The notes under the pieces were generated by a model that searched no databases, was not told the origin of the DNA, and saw only the letters and a program-made list of their open reading frames with translations. From contig PHCC01000001.1 of assembly GCA_002842215.1 (NCBI GenBank), positions 257,199 to 321,198 on the forward strand: a stretch of 64,000 nucleotides of DNA, read 5' to 3'. The stretch comes from Betaproteobacteria bacterium HGW-Betaproteobacteria-9. Its GTDB lineage: Bacteria; Pseudomonadota; Gammaproteobacteria; Burkholderiales; Burkholderiaceae_C. The number at the start of each line of letters is the position of its first letter. Positions within the stretch are counted from its first letter, which is position 1. This document shows, one piece after another, positions 10,541 to 20,625 of this stretch. The translations under genes and the position numbers were made by a program.

Positions 10541-11908
10541 TCAGCCTGCCAAGCGGGCCACATCATTGAACAAGGCGACGGACATCAACGCCAGAAGAAT
10601 CGCAACACCACCGCGCTGCAGGCGCTCCATCCAGACGTCAGACACGCTACGCCCGGTCACACCCTCCCAAAGATAATACATCAGGTGCCCTCCATCGAGG
10701 ACCGGCAGCGGCAGCAGGTTGAGCACCCCCAGGCTGACGCTGATCAGCGCCAGAAACAGCAGATAGGAAGTCAGGCCCAGGCTGGCCGATTTGCCCGCGT
10801 AGTCGGCAATCGTCAAGGGGCCGCTGAGGTTCTTGATCGAGGCCTCGCCGATCACCATGCGCCCCATCATTTTGAGCGTGAGCCAGGAAACCTCCCAGGT
10901 GCGCACGGCGCCCAGCCACAAACCGTCCACCGGCCCATGACGCACCAGGGTCATGGCGGGCGCAGCACCCACGTAGGCACCAATGCGCCCGACCCAGGCG
11001 CCTTCGATCTGCTCGGGTTTCGGCCGCACAGGCAAGGTCAGGCGTTCGGCACCCCGCTGCAGCAGCCACTGTTGCTCGCGCGGCTCCCCCTGCGGGCCCA
11101 CCGCTTCGCGGATCAGGGTGCGCAGGCTTTGGCCGTCGGTCACCGCTCGGCCGTCGACCTGCAGCACCAGATCGCCCGCGCGCAAGCCGGCGGCTTCGCC
11201 TGCGCCGCCCGGCAGCATCTCGCCCAGCTGGGGTGCGGTCCAGGGCGCCAGGATGCCGATGCGCCGGAACAGGCTCGCGTCGGCATCGCGCACATCCAGC
11301 ATGCTCAGGGGCAAGGTGATGGCGTGCGCGGGCTCACCCTCTCCGCGCGCCACCCACAGTGTCATGTCTTCGCCCGACAGGGCCGCTTGAGTCAATTGCC
11401 AGCGCAGATCTTCAAAAGACGACACGGCAACCGGCTCGGAATCGCTACCCGCGCCCATCTGTGAAACCCACTCGCCGCCTTGCAGCCCCGCCTGTTGCGC
11501 CAGCGAACCGGCCACCGGCGCCGCCAGCACCGGCTTGGGCTCTTCCACACCCGACCAGTTCACCACCGCATACAACAGCACGGCGAGCAAAAGGTTGGCG
11601 ACAGGTCCCGCGGCCACGATGGCGGCGCGCGACCTCAGCGGTTGGGTGTTGAACGCAAGGTGGCGCTCGGTGGCATCCACCGGCGCTTCGCGCTCGTCCA
11701 GCATGCGCACATAACCGCCCAGGGGCAGCGCACACAGCACGAACTCGGTCGGACTGCCCTTGCGTTGCCAGCGCAGCAGGGGTTTGCCGAACCCCACCGA
11801 GAAACGCAGCACTTTCACGCCACAGGCCACAGCCACCCTGTAGTGCCCGTATTCGTGCACGGTGATCAGCAGGCCGAGGGCCACCACAAAAGCGATCAGG
11901 GTCAACAT
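10541..11908 (-). CDS. rseP: RIP metalloprotease RseP (site-2 protease)
   Basis: RseP cuts transmembrane anti-sigma factor RseA and leftover signal peptides inside the inner membrane. The 455-residue protein begins MLTLIAFVVALGLLITVHEYGH, placing the zinc motif HEYGH at residues 18-22 in the first membrane segment. Two PDZ domains follow (about 125-310), then PVLDGGH, the third zinc-ligand motif, in the later membrane segments. The ATG at 11908 is fixed by this first membrane helix; the longer frame upstream is not coding. It sits 82 bases after dxr with a small hairpin (11951-11969) between. Confidence 0.97.
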   Translation of the reverse strand: MLTLIAFVVALGLLITVHEYGHYRVAVACGVKVLRFSVGFGKPLLRWQRKGSPTEFVLCALPLGGYVRMLDEREAPVDATERHLAFNTQPLRSRAAIVAAGPVANLLLAVLLYAVVNWSGVEEPKPVLAAPVAGSLAQQAGLQGGEWVSQMGAGSDSEPVAVSSFEDLRWQLTQAALSGEDMTLWVARGEGEPAHAITLPLSMLDVRDADASLFRRIGILAPWTAPQLGEMLPGGAGEAAGLRAGDLVLQVDGRAVTDGQSLRTLIREAVGPQGEPREQQWLLQRGAERLTLPVRPKPEQIEGAWVGRIGAYVGAAPAMTLVRHGPVDGLWLGAVRTWEVSWLTLKMMGRMVIGEASIKNLSGPLTIADYAGKSASLGLTSYLLFLALISVSLGVLNLLPLPVLDGGHLMYYLWEGVTGRSVSDVWMERLQRGGVAILLALMSVALFNDVARLAG

Positions 11909-11990
11909 GGGCAGGGTCCTGCAATGACGGGGACAAGCTTGTTCAGGGACGACACCGACCGCCGGTGTCCGCGACCGTCGGGAAGTCCGG

Positions 11991-13178
11991 TCAGGCCGCG
12001 CAACGTGCAACCACCGTGCCAGCCACTGCGCGTGCCTCGGCATCGATGGCCATCAGATCGCCCAGGCCCACCGGCTTGGAGGGGCTCATGGCGCCCAAAG
12101 TTGCATGGTTGACCGCGTGAATCTGGTCAAAGCGCAGTCGCCGGTCGAGAAATGCGGCCACGGCCACCTCATTGGCCGCGTTGAGCACGGCGGTGGTGCC
12201 GACCGGACCGGCCAGAGCCTCCCAAGCCAGTCGCAGACCGGGAAAGCGCAGGTCGTCCGGCTTCTCGAAACTGAGTGCGCCCAAGCTCGAAAAATCAAGC
12301 GCCGCCGCACCCGACGCGATGCGCTCGGGCCAAGAAAGCCCATAGGCGATGGGCACACGCATGTCGGGTGTGCCCAGTTGGGCTACCACCGAACGGTCGT
12401 GGTACTGCACCATGGAGTGGATCACGCTCTGCGGGTGGATCACCACCTCGATCTGCGCTGGCGCCAGACCGAACAAGTAGCGGGCCTCGATCACCTCCAG
12501 CGCCTTGTTCATCATGGTCGCGGAATCCACCGAGATCTTGCGTCCCATGACCCAGTTCGGGTGGGCGCAGGCCTCTTCGGGTGTGACGAGATGGAGGGTT
12601 TGCGGATCACGCTGGCGGAACGGCCCACCGGAAGCCGTGAGCACGATCTTTTCCACCCGGCGTTCCCAGCTGGCTGAATCTTCAGGCAGCGACTGGAAAA
12701 CCGCCGAGTGCTCGCTGTCGATGGGCAACAACGTCGCCCCGCCCTCGCGCACCACCCGCATGAACAGCTCACCGCCCACCACCAGAGCCTCCTTGTTGGC
12801 CAGCAGCAGCTTCTTGCCGGCCTGCGCCGCGGCGAGGCTGGGGGCCAGCCCGGCAGCCCCCACAATCGCCGCCATCACGGCGTGCACCTCGGGGTCGGAA
12901 CTGACTTCGCACAGCGCGCGGTCGCCTGCCAGCACCTGGACCGACAAGCCCAACTCTTTCACGCGAACGGCCAGTTGCGCGGCATGGGGGGCGCTGGCCA
13001 TCACGGCGTAGCGAGGGGAAAAAACCTGGCACTGCTGGAGCAACATCTCCACCTGGGTGGCCGCGGTGAGGGCAAACACCCGGTAGCGGTCGGGGTGGCG
13101 GGCAATCACATCCAGCGTGCTGGTGCCAATCGATCCGGTCGACCCGAGAATGGTGATGTTCTGTTGAAAAGCGGTCAT
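11991..13178 (-). CDS. dxr: 1-deoxy-D-xylulose-5-phosphate reductoisomerase
   Basis: Dxr converts DXP to 2-C-methyl-D-erythritol 4-phosphate with NADPH, the committed step of the MEP isoprenoid pathway. The pathway's IspD and IspF lie near 33-34 kb in this window. The 395-residue protein has the nucleotide-binding [14 protein letters not shown] near the start, then [22 protein letters not shown] and TASGGPFR, the metal and substrate site. It begins five bases after cdsA, so it is in the same operon, and its product feeds undecaprenyl synthesis by UppS next door. Confidence 0.98.
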   Translation of the reverse strand: MTAFQQNITILGSTGSIGTSTLDVIARHPDRYRVFALTAATQVEMLLQQCQVFSPRYAVMASAPHAAQLAVRVKELGLSVQVLAGDRALCEVSSDPEVHAVMAAIVGAAGLAPSLAAAQAGKKLLLANKEALVVGGELFMRVVREGGATLLPIDSEHSAVFQSLPEDSASWERRVEKIVLTASGGPFRQRDPQTLHLVTPEEACAHPNWVMGRKISVDSATMMNKALEVIEARYLFGLAPAQIEVVIHPQSVIHSMVQYHDRSVVAQLGTPDMRVPIAYGLSWPERIASGAAALDFSSLGALSFEKPDDLRFPGLRLAWEALAGPVGTTAVLNAANEVAVAAFLDRRLRFDQIHAVNHATLGAMSPSKPVGLGDLMAIDAEARAVAGTVVARCAA

Positions 13179-13183
13179 GGTGT

Positions 13184-14017
13184 TCAGAGAGTGACCAGCA
13201 TCATGGCCAGTGGCAGCACGGGCAGCAGCGCATCCACCCGGTCCAGCACACCGCCGTGTCCTGGCAGGAGCTGGCTGGAGTCTTTCATGCCTGCGCTGCG
13301 TTTGACCAGCGATTCCAGCAGATCCCCCACCACGCTCATGGCGGTCAGGCCAATCACGGCCAGCCACGAAACCAGCTCGCCCAGCGTCTGCAGACGGGTG
13401 AACAGACTGGGTTGATCGGTGAGCTGCTGTCCGTCGAACCAGCGCCATCCCAGTCCAAGCAACAGGACCCCCGCGAGCCCGCTGACCACCCCTTCCCAGC
13501 TCTTGCCGGGACTCAGCGTGGGTGCCAGCTTGCGGCGCCCGAATGCGCGCCCGCCGGCATAAGCCGCGATATCGGCCATCCAGACAAGGCTCAACACGGA
13601 GAGCAGAAAGCCCACCCCCAGTTGACGCGCCTGCACCAGCGCCAGCCAGGCACAGGCCAGCAGCCCCAGCCCCAACCCCAGCCGGATCGCCGCAGGCCAG
13701 TCGCTCCAGCCGGCCACACCACGCCGCAGCATCACCACAGCCAGAACGAACCAGACCAAGGAAGACGCCAGCCAGACCGGTCGCCAGGTCTGTTCCAGTC
13801 CACCCAGCAGCCAGAACGCCAGCAACGCCAGCCCCAAGCCCAGCCCCACGGCCTTGGCCACCGCGGGCGCACAGGCGTTGAGCCGCGCCCACTCCCAGCC
13901 GCCCGCCACCATGAGCAGCAGAGACAGCAGCACAAAGGGTTCGCTGGACGGGTAAAACAAGGCGGGCAACAAGACCGCCATCAGGAGCAGCGCGGTGATG
14001 ATGCGCTGTTTAAGCAT
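13184..14017 (-). CDS. cdsA: Phosphatidate cytidylyltransferase (CDP-diglyceride synthase)
   Basis: CdsA makes CDP-diacylglycerol from phosphatidic acid and CTP for all phospholipids. The 277-residue protein has about eight hydrophobic membrane segments and the C-terminal family signature [11 protein letters not shown]...[11 protein letters not shown] with its conserved Lys, Asp and Gly-Gly-Asp residues. The ATG is 8 bases inside the end of uppS, so the two are coupled. The length matches the family. Confidence 0.97.
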   Translation of the reverse strand: MLKQRIITALLLMAVLLPALFYPSSEPFVLLSLLLMVAGGWEWARLNACAPAVAKAVGLGLGLALLAFWLLGGLEQTWRPVWLASSLVWFVLAVVMLRRGVAGWSDWPAAIRLGLGLGLLACAWLALVQARQLGVGFLLSVLSLVWMADIAAYAGGRAFGRRKLAPTLSPGKSWEGVVSGLAGVLLLGLGWRWFDGQQLTDQPSLFTRLQTLGELVSWLAVIGLTAMSVVGDLLESLVKRSAGMKDSSQLLPGHGGVLDRVDALLPVLPLAMMLVTL

Positions 14018-14780
14018 GGTGTGGTCCGGCTTGGACACCCGTTGCCGGGCTCTTGACCACCTGATCCGATGTCTGACCAAAACGGCGCTCGCGACCGGCG
14101 TAGTCGGTGAAGGCGCGGTCCAACTCCGCCGCATCAAAGTCGGGCCAGAGGCAGGGCGTAAAAAACAGTTCGGCGTAGGCGGCTTGCCAGAGCAGGAAGT
14201 TGCTGATCCGCATTTCGCCGCCGGTGCGGATCAGCAGGTCCGGATCGCCCGAATGGGCCAGCGCGGTGGTTTCACACAAACTGGCTTCGGTGATGTCACG
14301 ACCCTCGGCCACCAGCCGGCGCGCCGCCTGCGCGATGTCCCAGCGCCCACCGTAGTTGAAACAGACGTTGAGCACCATGCGCTGGTTGTGAGCGGTGGCG
14401 TCCTGAGCCCGTTGCAGACCCTGAACCACCCTGGGCGAAAGCCCGCTGCGATCACCTGGAAAATACAGGCGAACGCCGTTCTTGGTCAGCTTGGGCACCT
14501 CGCGCGACAAGGCCATGACCAGCAGGTCCATCAAACCGGAAACCTCGTCCACTGGACGGCTCCAGTTCTCGGAAGAAAAAGCAAAAACCGTGAGCACCTG
14601 AACACCGCGCTCCAGGCAGGCCCGCACCGTATTGCGCAGCGCATCCACCCCTTGCTTGTGGCCAGCCACCCGCGGCAGATGGCGGCGCTGCGCCCAGCGG
14701 CCATTGCCATCCATCACGATGGCCACATGGGGCGGCACGATGGCAGGTGATTTTGAATCTGAAGGCAAGGAATCGGTCAT
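14010..14780 (-). CDS. uppS: Isoprenyl transferase (undecaprenyl diphosphate synthase)
   Basis: UppS adds cis-isoprene units to farnesyl diphosphate to make the C55 carrier lipid for peptidoglycan and LPS. The 256-residue protein has [14 protein letters not shown] with Asp24, the SSENWSRP loop and [20 protein letters not shown], all standard cis-prenyltransferase motifs. A TTG one codon upstream is the only longer start. It lies about 40 bases after frr, and its 3' end overlaps cdsA by 8 bases. Confidence 0.98.
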   Translation of the reverse strand: MTDSLPSDSKSPAIVPPHVAIVMDGNGRWAQRRHLPRVAGHKQGVDALRNTVRACLERGVQVLTVFAFSSENWSRPVDEVSGLMDLLVMALSREVPKLTKNGVRLYFPGDRSGLSPRVVQGLQRAQDATAHNQRMVLNVCFNYGGRWDIAQAARRLVAEGRDITEASLCETTALAHSGDPDLLIRTGGEMRISNFLLWQAAYAELFFTPCLWPDFDAAELDRAFTDYAGRERRFGQTSDQVVKSPATGVQAGPHHA

Positions 14781-14823
14781 CAAGACACGGGTTCAGAAAG
14801 CAGGCAAGGGTGACGCGAACGCG

Positions 14824-15384
14824 TCACACCGCCATGATGTCCTGCTCTTTGGAAGCGACCAGCCGATCGACCTCGTTGATCATGCGGTCGGTCAGCTTCT
14901 GGATGTCTTCTGTCGAACGGCGCTCATCGTCTTCCGACGCCAGCTTGTCCTTGACCAGCTTCTTGACCGACTCGTTGGCGTCACGGCGCAGGTTGCGGAT
15001 GGCCACCTTGGCCGACTCGCCCTCGCCCCGAACGACCTTGGTCAGCTCCTTGCGACGCTCTTCGGTCATGGGCGGCATGGGCACGCGGATCAGGTCGCCC
15101 TGGCTGGACGGATTCAGGCCCAGATCGGACTCGCGGATGGCTTTTTCGATCTTCGCGCCCATGCCCTTTTCCCACGGTGCCACACCAATTGTGCGGGCGT
15201 CGAGCAGCGTCAGGTTGGCCACTTGTGACAACGGCAACATGGATCCGTAGTAATCCACATGCACCGTGTCGAGCAGCTGGGGGTTGGGTCGTCCGGTGCG
15301 CACCTTGGCCAGGTTGTGCTTGAACGATTCCACCGACTGCTGCATCTTGTGTTCGGCGGTTTGGCGGACTTCAGCAATGCTCAT
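14824..15384 (-). CDS. frr: Ribosome recycling factor
   Basis: RRF splits post-termination ribosomes together with EF-G. The 186-residue length and features are typical: an N-terminal helix with [21 protein letters not shown], the central beta domain and a helical C-terminus with [14 protein letters not shown]. Its ATG at 15384 is 42 bases after the pyrH stop, in the conserved order pyrH-frr-uppS. Confidence 0.98.
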   Translation of the reverse strand: MSIAEVRQTAEHKMQQSVESFKHNLAKVRTGRPNPQLLDTVHVDYYGSMLPLSQVANLTLLDARTIGVAPWEKGMGAKIEKAIRESDLGLNPSSQGDLIRVPMPPMTEERRKELTKVVRGEGESAKVAIRNLRRDANESVKKLVKDKLASEDDERRSTEDIQKLTDRMINEVDRLVASKEQDIMAV

Positions 15385-15426
15385 GAATGCTCCTCAATTC
15401 GACAGGTTTCGGTGAGTCGGTGGGTG

Positions 15427-16137
15427 TCAGACGTGGACCAGCGTGCCCTCGTCGCCACCGAGCACCACGTTGCGCAGGGCGCCCGGCTTGAAAATCGAAA
15501 ACACCTTGACGGGCAGTTTCTGGTCTCGGCACAGCGCAAAGGCCGTGGCGTCCATCACCTGGAGGTTCTTGGCCATGGCTTCGTCAAAGGTCAGCGCTGT
15601 GTAACGGGTGGCCTTCGGGTCCTTGTTCGGATCGGCACTGTAGACACCATCCACCTTGGTGGCCTTGAGCACGATCTCGGCACCGATTTCAGCGCCGCGC
15701 AGTGCGGCGGCTGTGTCGGTGGTGAAAAAGGGGTTGCCTGTGCCGGCCGCAAAGACGACCACTTTGCCCTCTTCGAGGTACTGCAGCGCCTTGGGGCGGA
15801 CATAAGGCTCGACCACCTGCTCAATGGCGATGGCCGACATGACCCGCGCCACCAGGCCAGCTTTCTCCATGGTGTCGGCCAGAGCCAGCGAGTTCATGAC
15901 CGTGGCCAGCATGCCCATGTAATCGGCCGTGGCCCGGTCCATGCCGACCGAGCCACCCGCCACGCCACGGAAAATGTTGCCGCCACCGATGACGATGGCC
16001 ACTTCCACGCCGAGGCGCGTGACTTCGGCGATCTCTTCCACCATGCGAACGATGGTGGCGCGGTTGATACCGAATGCATCGTCACCCATCAGGGCTTCAC
16101 CCGACAGTTTGAGAAGGATGCGTTTATAGGCTGGCAT
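15427..16137 (-). CDS. pyrH: UMP kinase
   Basis: PyrH phosphorylates UMP to UDP with ATP and is allosterically controlled by GTP and UTP. The 236-residue amino-acid-kinase-fold protein starts [16 protein letters not shown], has [10 protein letters not shown] for phosphate binding and ends with [10 protein letters not shown]. The ATG at 16137 has a GAAAG element upstream; a TTG two codons earlier is the alternative. It is separated from tsf by about 180 bases that contain a strong hairpin, so it may have its own promoter there. Confidence 0.98.
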   Translation of the reverse strand: MPAYKRILLKLSGEALMGDDAFGINRATIVRMVEEIAEVTRLGVEVAIVIGGGNIFRGVAGGSVGMDRATADYMGMLATVMNSLALADTMEKAGLVARVMSAIAIEQVVEPYVRPKALQYLEEGKVVVFAAGTGNPFFTTDTAAALRGAEIGAEIVLKATKVDGVYSADPNKDPKATRYTALTFDEAMAKNLQVMDATAFALCRDQKLPVKVFSIFKPGALRNVVLGGDEGTLVHV

Positions 16138-16248
16138 GGGCAACTTTCAGGAAATCAGATATCGGTAGGCTCAACCGGCAAGTGTACCGAGGAGCCGGCA
16201 CAGAACGACCCGGCCAGCGACACATTCACCGCAATAACGGGGCATCAC

Positions 16249-16282
16249 ACAAGACAACGGGCCTTGCGGCCCGTTGTCTTGT
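16249..16282 (-). terminator. Perfect 15-bp hairpin between tsf and pyrH
   Basis: Arms at 16249-16263 and 16268-16282 are perfect reverse complements around a 4-base loop, 35 bases after the tsf stop. On the tsf strand no T-run follows, so this may be a weak intrinsic terminator, an RNA processing site or an mRNA 3'-end stabiliser rather than a full stop. Confidence 0.55.
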
Positions 16283-16316
16283 CTCTGCGAAGGGGCTGGC
16301 AGTGTCCAGCGTCAGA

Positions 16317-17234
16317 TCAGGCGCCCTTGGCCGCGGCCACTTGCGCGGCGACTTCAGCGGCGAAGTCGTCCACCCTCTTCTCGATGCCCTCACCCACCAC
16401 GTACATGGTGAAGCCTTTGACGGTCGTGCCGCTGGCCTTGAGCATCTGCTCGACGGTCTGCTTGTCGTTCTTCACGAAGGCCTGGTTGAACAGGCTGACT
16501 TCCTTCAGGAACTTCTGCACCGCGCCGTCGATGCGCTTGGCGGTGATCTCGGCGCTCTGCGCCGGCTTGCCGGCGGCCAGGAGTTCCTTGTTGGCCTCGT
16601 CAGCCTTGGCAGCAGCCACCGAGCGCTCGCGCTCAATGAATTCGGCCGGCACGTCGGCGCTGGTCAGCGCCACAGGCTTCATGGCGGCGATGTGCATCGC
16701 CGTGTCCTTGGCGGGCACTTCTTCGCCGTCGAACTCCACCACCACGCCGATGCGAGTGCCGTGCAGATAGCTCACCAGCTTGGCGCCATTGCTGTAGTGC
16801 TTGAAGCGGCGGAAGCTCATGTTCTCGCCGATCTTGCCAATCAGGCCCTTGCGCACATCTTCAAGCGTGGGGCCAAAGCTGTCCTGACTGTAAGGCAGAG
16901 CGCCCAGCGCTTCGACGCTGGCCGGGTTGTGCTCGGCCACCAGCTTGGCGGCGGCGTTGGCCAAGGCCAGGAAGCTGTCGTTCTTGGTCACAAAGTCGGT
17001 TTCGCAGTTCACTTCGATCAGGCCACCGGTGGTGCCGTTGATGAAGCCAGCGACCACGCCTTCGGCGGTCACGCGGCTGGCGGCTTTGCCCGCCTTGGTA
17101 CCCAGCTTGACGCGCAGCAACTCCTCGGCCTTGGCCATGTCGCCATCGGACTCGGTCAGCGCTTTCTTGCACTCCATCATGGGTGCGTCGGTCTTGGCGC
17201 GCAGTTCAGCGACCATGCTTGCGGTAATTGCCAT
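16317..17234 (-). CDS. tsf: Elongation factor Ts
   Basis: EF-Ts is the nucleotide exchange factor of EF-Tu. The 305-residue protein has the N-terminal UBA-like domain ([20 protein letters not shown]), the TDFVTKN core motif and two later core subdomains; ECKKAL is conserved. The ATG at 17234 is certain because the longer frame starts in the rpsB-tsf spacer. The downstream gene of the rpsB-tsf pair, separated from rpsB by 113 bases with a hairpin and T-run. Confidence 0.98.
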   Translation of the reverse strand: MAITASMVAELRAKTDAPMMECKKALTESDGDMAKAEELLRVKLGTKAGKAASRVTAEGVVAGFINGTTGGLIEVNCETDFVTKNDSFLALANAAAKLVAEHNPASVEALGALPYSQDSFGPTLEDVRKGLIGKIGENMSFRRFKHYSNGAKLVSYLHGTRIGVVVEFDGEEVPAKDTAMHIAAMKPVALTSADVPAEFIERERSVAAAKADEANKELLAAGKPAQSAEITAKRIDGAVQKFLKEVSLFNQAFVKNDKQTVEQMLKASGTTVKGFTMYVVGEGIEKRVDDFAAEVAAQVAAAKGA

Positions 17235-17304
17235 TTCAGTTCTCCGTTGGCCGCCTTCCCCGAATGGGCCGGGCGGACTTTTCAATTGATCGATTTTGCT
17301 TGTG

Positions 17305-17327
17305 AAAAAGGGGCTACAGGAGCCCCT
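17305..17327 (-). terminator. Intrinsic terminator or attenuator between rpsB and tsf
   Basis: A 7-bp GC-rich stem (17309-17315 with 17321-17327) around a 5-base loop, followed on the rpsB strand by a run of four to five T. As tsf follows directly, it probably works as a partial terminator that sets the S2 to EF-Ts ratio. Confidence 0.55.
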
Positions 17328-17347
17328 CTTTCGCGCTGCGGCGAGGC

Positions 17348-18103
17348 TCAAGCGGCAGCGTCTTCCTTGACTTCGACGAATTCGTCGGAGCCTTCGGCCT
17401 TGACAGCCTTGACGACGTCGTTGACGGCGTTGGAGCGACCTTCGAGGATCGCGTCAGCGATACCGCGAGCGTACAGCGCCACGGCACGGGCCGAGTCGTC
17501 GTTGCCGGGGATCACGTAGTCGATGCCGACCGGGTTGTGGTTGGTGTCAACCACGCCCACCAGCGGGATGCCCAGCTTCTGAGCTTCAAGGATGGTGATC
17601 TTGTGGAAGCCCACATCGATCACGAAGATGGCGTCAGGCAGCGCGGTCATGTCCTGGATGCCGCCAATGTCCTTCTCCAGCTTTTCCATTTCGCGAGCAA
17701 ACATCAGCTGCTCTTTCTTGGTCATGCTTTCCAGGCCGGCTTCTTGCTGTGCCTGCATGTCCTTCAAACGCTTGATGGAGGTCTTGACCGTCTTGAAGTT
17801 GGTCAGCATGCCGCCGAGCCAGCGCTGATCAACAAAAGGCACGCCGGCACGGCGGGCTTCCTGAGCCACGATGTCGCGCGACTGGCGCTTGGTGCCCACC
17901 ATCAGGACGGTGCCGCGGTTGGCGGACAGGTTGCGCACGAACTTGGCGGCTTCCTCGAACAGCGGCAACGTCTTTTCGAGGTTGACGATGTGGATTTTGT
18001 TGCGGTGACCGAAGATGTACGGAGCCATCTTGGGGTTCCAGAAGCGGGTTTGGTGACCAAAGTGGACACCGGCTTCCAGCATTTCGCGCATGGAGATAGA
18101 CAT
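17348..18103 (-). CDS. rpsB: 30S ribosomal protein S2
   Basis: S2 is a small-subunit protein bound late in assembly. The 251 residues begin [26 protein letters not shown], the universal S2 N-terminus, and contain [14 protein letters not shown] and DVGFHKI. The acidic C-terminal tail ([11 protein letters not shown]) is common in betaproteobacteria. It starts the long rpsB-tsf-pyrH-frr cluster, with a 165-base leader after an extended -10 promoter. Confidence 0.98.
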   Translation of the reverse strand: MSISMREMLEAGVHFGHQTRFWNPKMAPYIFGHRNKIHIVNLEKTLPLFEEAAKFVRNLSANRGTVLMVGTKRQSRDIVAQEARRAGVPFVDQRWLGGMLTNFKTVKTSIKRLKDMQAQQEAGLESMTKKEQLMFAREMEKLEKDIGGIQDMTALPDAIFVIDVGFHKITILEAQKLGIPLVGVVDTNHNPVGIDYVIPGNDDSARAVALYARGIADAILEGRSNAVNDVVKAVKAEGSDEFVEVKEDAAA

Positions 18104-18274
18104 GAGATTTCTTTCCAGAGGTTGGGACTAAAATCCAGCCCTGATCATCATGAGCGAATGAGGCCAACAGGCTTCATCACAAGCTCCGACAACACCCGGT
18201 TGGGCTGGTTTGCGATTACCTTGCTCTCGGGCTCCGGGAAAAATACCCAGAACACCCTCCAGCAAAGCCAATCA

Positions 18275-18280
18275 ATTATA
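18275..18280 (-). promoter_or_regulatory. Extended -10 promoter of rpsB-tsf
   Basis: On the reverse strand TGC is followed directly by TATAAT, a TG-N extended -10 element with a perfect -10 box; such promoters need no strong -35. Predicted start near 18268 gives a leader of about 165 bases, consistent with the autoregulatory S2 leaders known in other proteobacteria. The rest of the 283-base gap (18104-18386) to nnr shows no gene. Confidence 0.6.
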
Positions 18281-18386
18281 GCAGGCCCATCCTTGCCACT
18301 GACATTGCCAACATCAAGCCCAAAGTGGAAACGCTGGACTCCTCATTCGATGGCACCATCGAAACGATGACTGCGGCCTGATCACC

Positions 18387-19940
18387 ATGCGGCGTGTCGG
18401 CATTCATGGAACGGAACCGCTGTACGGTCTGGAGGCGACGCGCTCGATAGAGCGCATCGCCTCCAGCGCCCTGCCACCCCACACACTGATGGCCCGCGCG
18501 GGCCTCCGCGTGACCGAACTCACCCGGGCTCTGGCCCCGCACGCCCGGCGCATCTGGGTCGCCTGTGGTCCCGGCAACAATGGCGGTGACGGGCTGGTGG
18601 CCGCGGCCCACCTGCAACGCTTCAGCCGGTCGACCGGCGGCCTGCCCGACATCGTGGTCACGCTGTGCGTCGACCCGGCCCGACTGCCACCGGACGCAGC
18701 GCATGCCCTGCAGCAGGCGCTGGCCACAGGCTTGCAGATTCAAGACGCTCCGCCTTCAAGCTTCGATTTCGCCATTGATGCCTTGCTGGGCCTTGGCTGC
18801 CGTCGCCCGCCCGAAGGGCTGCTGGCCGATCATCTTCGCATCCTGCGTTCCAACGGCGCCCCCGTTCTGAGCGTCGACCTCCCCAGCGGTCTGGACACCG
18901 ACACCGGTGTGCTGATGCGCGCACCAGGCGAGCGTGCCCAGGCATCCCAAGAACGCCACACCTTGTCGCTTCTGACCCTCAAGCCCGGCCTCTTTACCGC
19001 GGACGGCCGTGATGAAGCCGGTCAGGTCTGGTTCGATGACCTGGGCGGACCACCCTGCGACGGCGTTCTGGCCCAGGCTCAACTCATCTGCGAAGCGCCG
19101 CACTCAACTGCGTCAGGGCGACGAGCGCATGCGACCCACAAAGGCAGCTATGGCGAAGTGGTGATCCTCGGTGGTCAGGACATTGCGCACGTTGGTGCGG
19201 GCATGACCGGTGCAGCGGTGCTGGCCGCCCGCGCAGCCTTGCACGGAGGTGCCGGCCGTGTCTATGTGGCGCTGCTGAGCATGACCCTCGGTGAGCCGGC
19301 GGTACGCTGGGACCCGGAATGCCCTGAACTGATGTTCAGATCGGTGGCGGCGCTGATGAGCAGCGCATTGATGCAAACCGCCGTTGTCGTTTGCGGGTGT
19401 GGTGGTGGCGATGCGGTGGCCGAGTTGTTGCCCACGGTGCTTGCTCAGGCCCCTACACTGGTACTGGATGCCGACGCACTCAACGCCATCGCCAGAGACA
19501 GCCACCTTCAAGCCCGTCTGCAGGAACGCAATAGGTCCGGCTGGATCACGGTGCTGACGCCCCACCCGCTGGAAGCCGCCCGCCTGCTCGGCAGCGACAC
19601 CGCCACCGTCATGTCGGACCGGCTGGCGGCTGCCCAGAGCCTGAGCGACCGGTTTGCCGCCATCTGTGTGCTCAAGGGATCGGGCTCCGTGATCAGCGCG
19701 CCGGGACGCATGCCGATGATCAACGCCAGTGGCAACGCGGCGTTGGCCACGGCCGGCACCGGTGACGTGCTGGCCGGCATGATCGGAAGCGCCCTGGCAT
19801 TGCCCCCAGGGAGCTTCGAGCAGACCGTTCAACGGGTGGCTGGCGCAGTGCACCAGCATGGCCGCATCGCCGACCGGTGGATTCAGGTCGCGGGCGCTGG
19901 CCACCTCACCGCCCGCATGCTGGCCGAACAAGTCCTCTGA
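18387..19940 (+). CDS. nnr: Bifunctional NAD(P)H-hydrate epimerase / ADP-dependent dehydratase
   Basis: Repairs hydrated NADH and NADPH: the N-terminal YjeF_N domain (about 1-225) epimerises S/R NAD(P)HX and the C-terminal ribokinase-like domain (about 235-517) dehydrates it with ADP. GPGNNGGDGLVAAAHL and DALLGLG mark the first domain; ADALNAIA, VLKGSGSVI and NASGNAALATAGTGDVLAG mark the second. The 517-residue length fits the fused form. It is divergent from rpsB and converges on the yggT gene, whose 3' end is 21 bases away. Confidence 0.95.
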   Translation: MRRVGIHGTEPLYGLEATRSIERIASSALPPHTLMARAGLRVTELTRALAPHARRIWVACGPGNNGGDGLVAAAHLQRFSRSTGGLPDIVVTLCVDPARLPPDAAHALQQALATGLQIQDAPPSSFDFAIDALLGLGCRRPPEGLLADHLRILRSNGAPVLSVDLPSGLDTDTGVLMRAPGERAQASQERHTLSLLTLKPGLFTADGRDEAGQVWFDDLGGPPCDGVLAQAQLICEAPHSTASGRRAHATHKGSYGEVVILGGQDIAHVGAGMTGAAVLAARAALHGGAGRVYVALLSMTLGEPAVRWDPECPELMFRSVAALMSSALMQTAVVVCGCGGGDAVAELLPTVLAQAPTLVLDADALNAIARDSHLQARLQERNRSGWITVLTPHPLEAARLLGSDTATVMSDRLAAAQSLSDRFAAICVLKGSGSVISAPGRMPMINASGNAALATAGTGDVLAGMIGSALALPPGSFEQTVQRVAGAVHQHGRIADRWIQVAGAGHLTARMLAEQVL

Positions 19941-19961
19941 GCCAGCCGGACTTCAGGCGCT

Positions 19962-20513
19962 TCAACCCAGCAGGATCAAGCCCACCTGCAGCACGATCAC
20001 CAACACCAGCACCGACAGGTCGACGCCCCCGATCGGCGGGATGATGCGGCGCACAGGTCGCAGAATCGGCCCACACAAGCGATCGAGTGTGGAGAGCACC
20101 GGTGAGCCGGGTTGCACCCAGGACAACACGGCATAGACCAGCAACAGGATCATCAAGCCCTGCAACACCACCCGCAGCAGCAGCTTCACGGCCAGGGTTG
20201 GAATGGCCAGCACCAGGGCTGCCGACGATGCCGGCATCCCGGCGAACAGCGAGGCCAGCATCAACCAAAGCCCCCCATAGGCCAGCGCCAGCAACAGGGC
20301 GGCCATCAGACTGCCCCAATCGACGCGGCTTTGCGCCAGGGACTTGGGGAGGATGCGCCGCACCGGTCGCACCAGCCAGTCGGTGACCGCGATGGCCAGG
20401 CGCCCGGGCTGCGCTGACATGTGGATCCGCAAATGATTCATCCAGGCGCGCAGCAATGCGGCGGCGATCAGGAAAAAAAACAGGGTTTCCAACAGGAAAA
20501 ACAGGACGCTCAT
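19962..20513 (-). CDS. YggT family membrane protein
   Basis: A 183-residue inner-membrane protein with two copies of the YGGT domain, each a hydrophobic hairpin followed by the basic proline motif: LVRPVRRILP near residue 47 and GPILRPVRRIIPP near 150. Related proteins have been linked to osmotic shock tolerance and division-site or K+ functions, but no activity is certain. It lies downstream of rnr on the same strand and converges with nnr. Confidence 0.9.
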   Translation of the reverse strand: MSVLFFLLETLFFFLIAAALLRAWMNHLRIHMSAQPGRLAIAVTDWLVRPVRRILPKSLAQSRVDWGSLMAALLLALAYGGLWLMLASLFAGMPASSAALVLAIPTLAVKLLLRVVLQGLMILLLVYAVLSWVQPGSPVLSTLDRLCGPILRPVRRIIPPIGGVDLSVLVLVIVLQVGLILLG

Positions 20514-20625
20514 AAGAATGGACCCTTGATCAGAACAAGCCAGCGAAGGCCCCCGGCGACGGCGCCAGGTTCAGAGCCAGGCCGCAGCATCTCGCCCGCC
20601 CGCCCCAACAAATCAGACACCGGTC

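Noticed and set aside
9542..11464. 640-codon plus-strand frame across bamA and rseP
   Set aside because: Spans two complete genes on the other strand; no domain seen.
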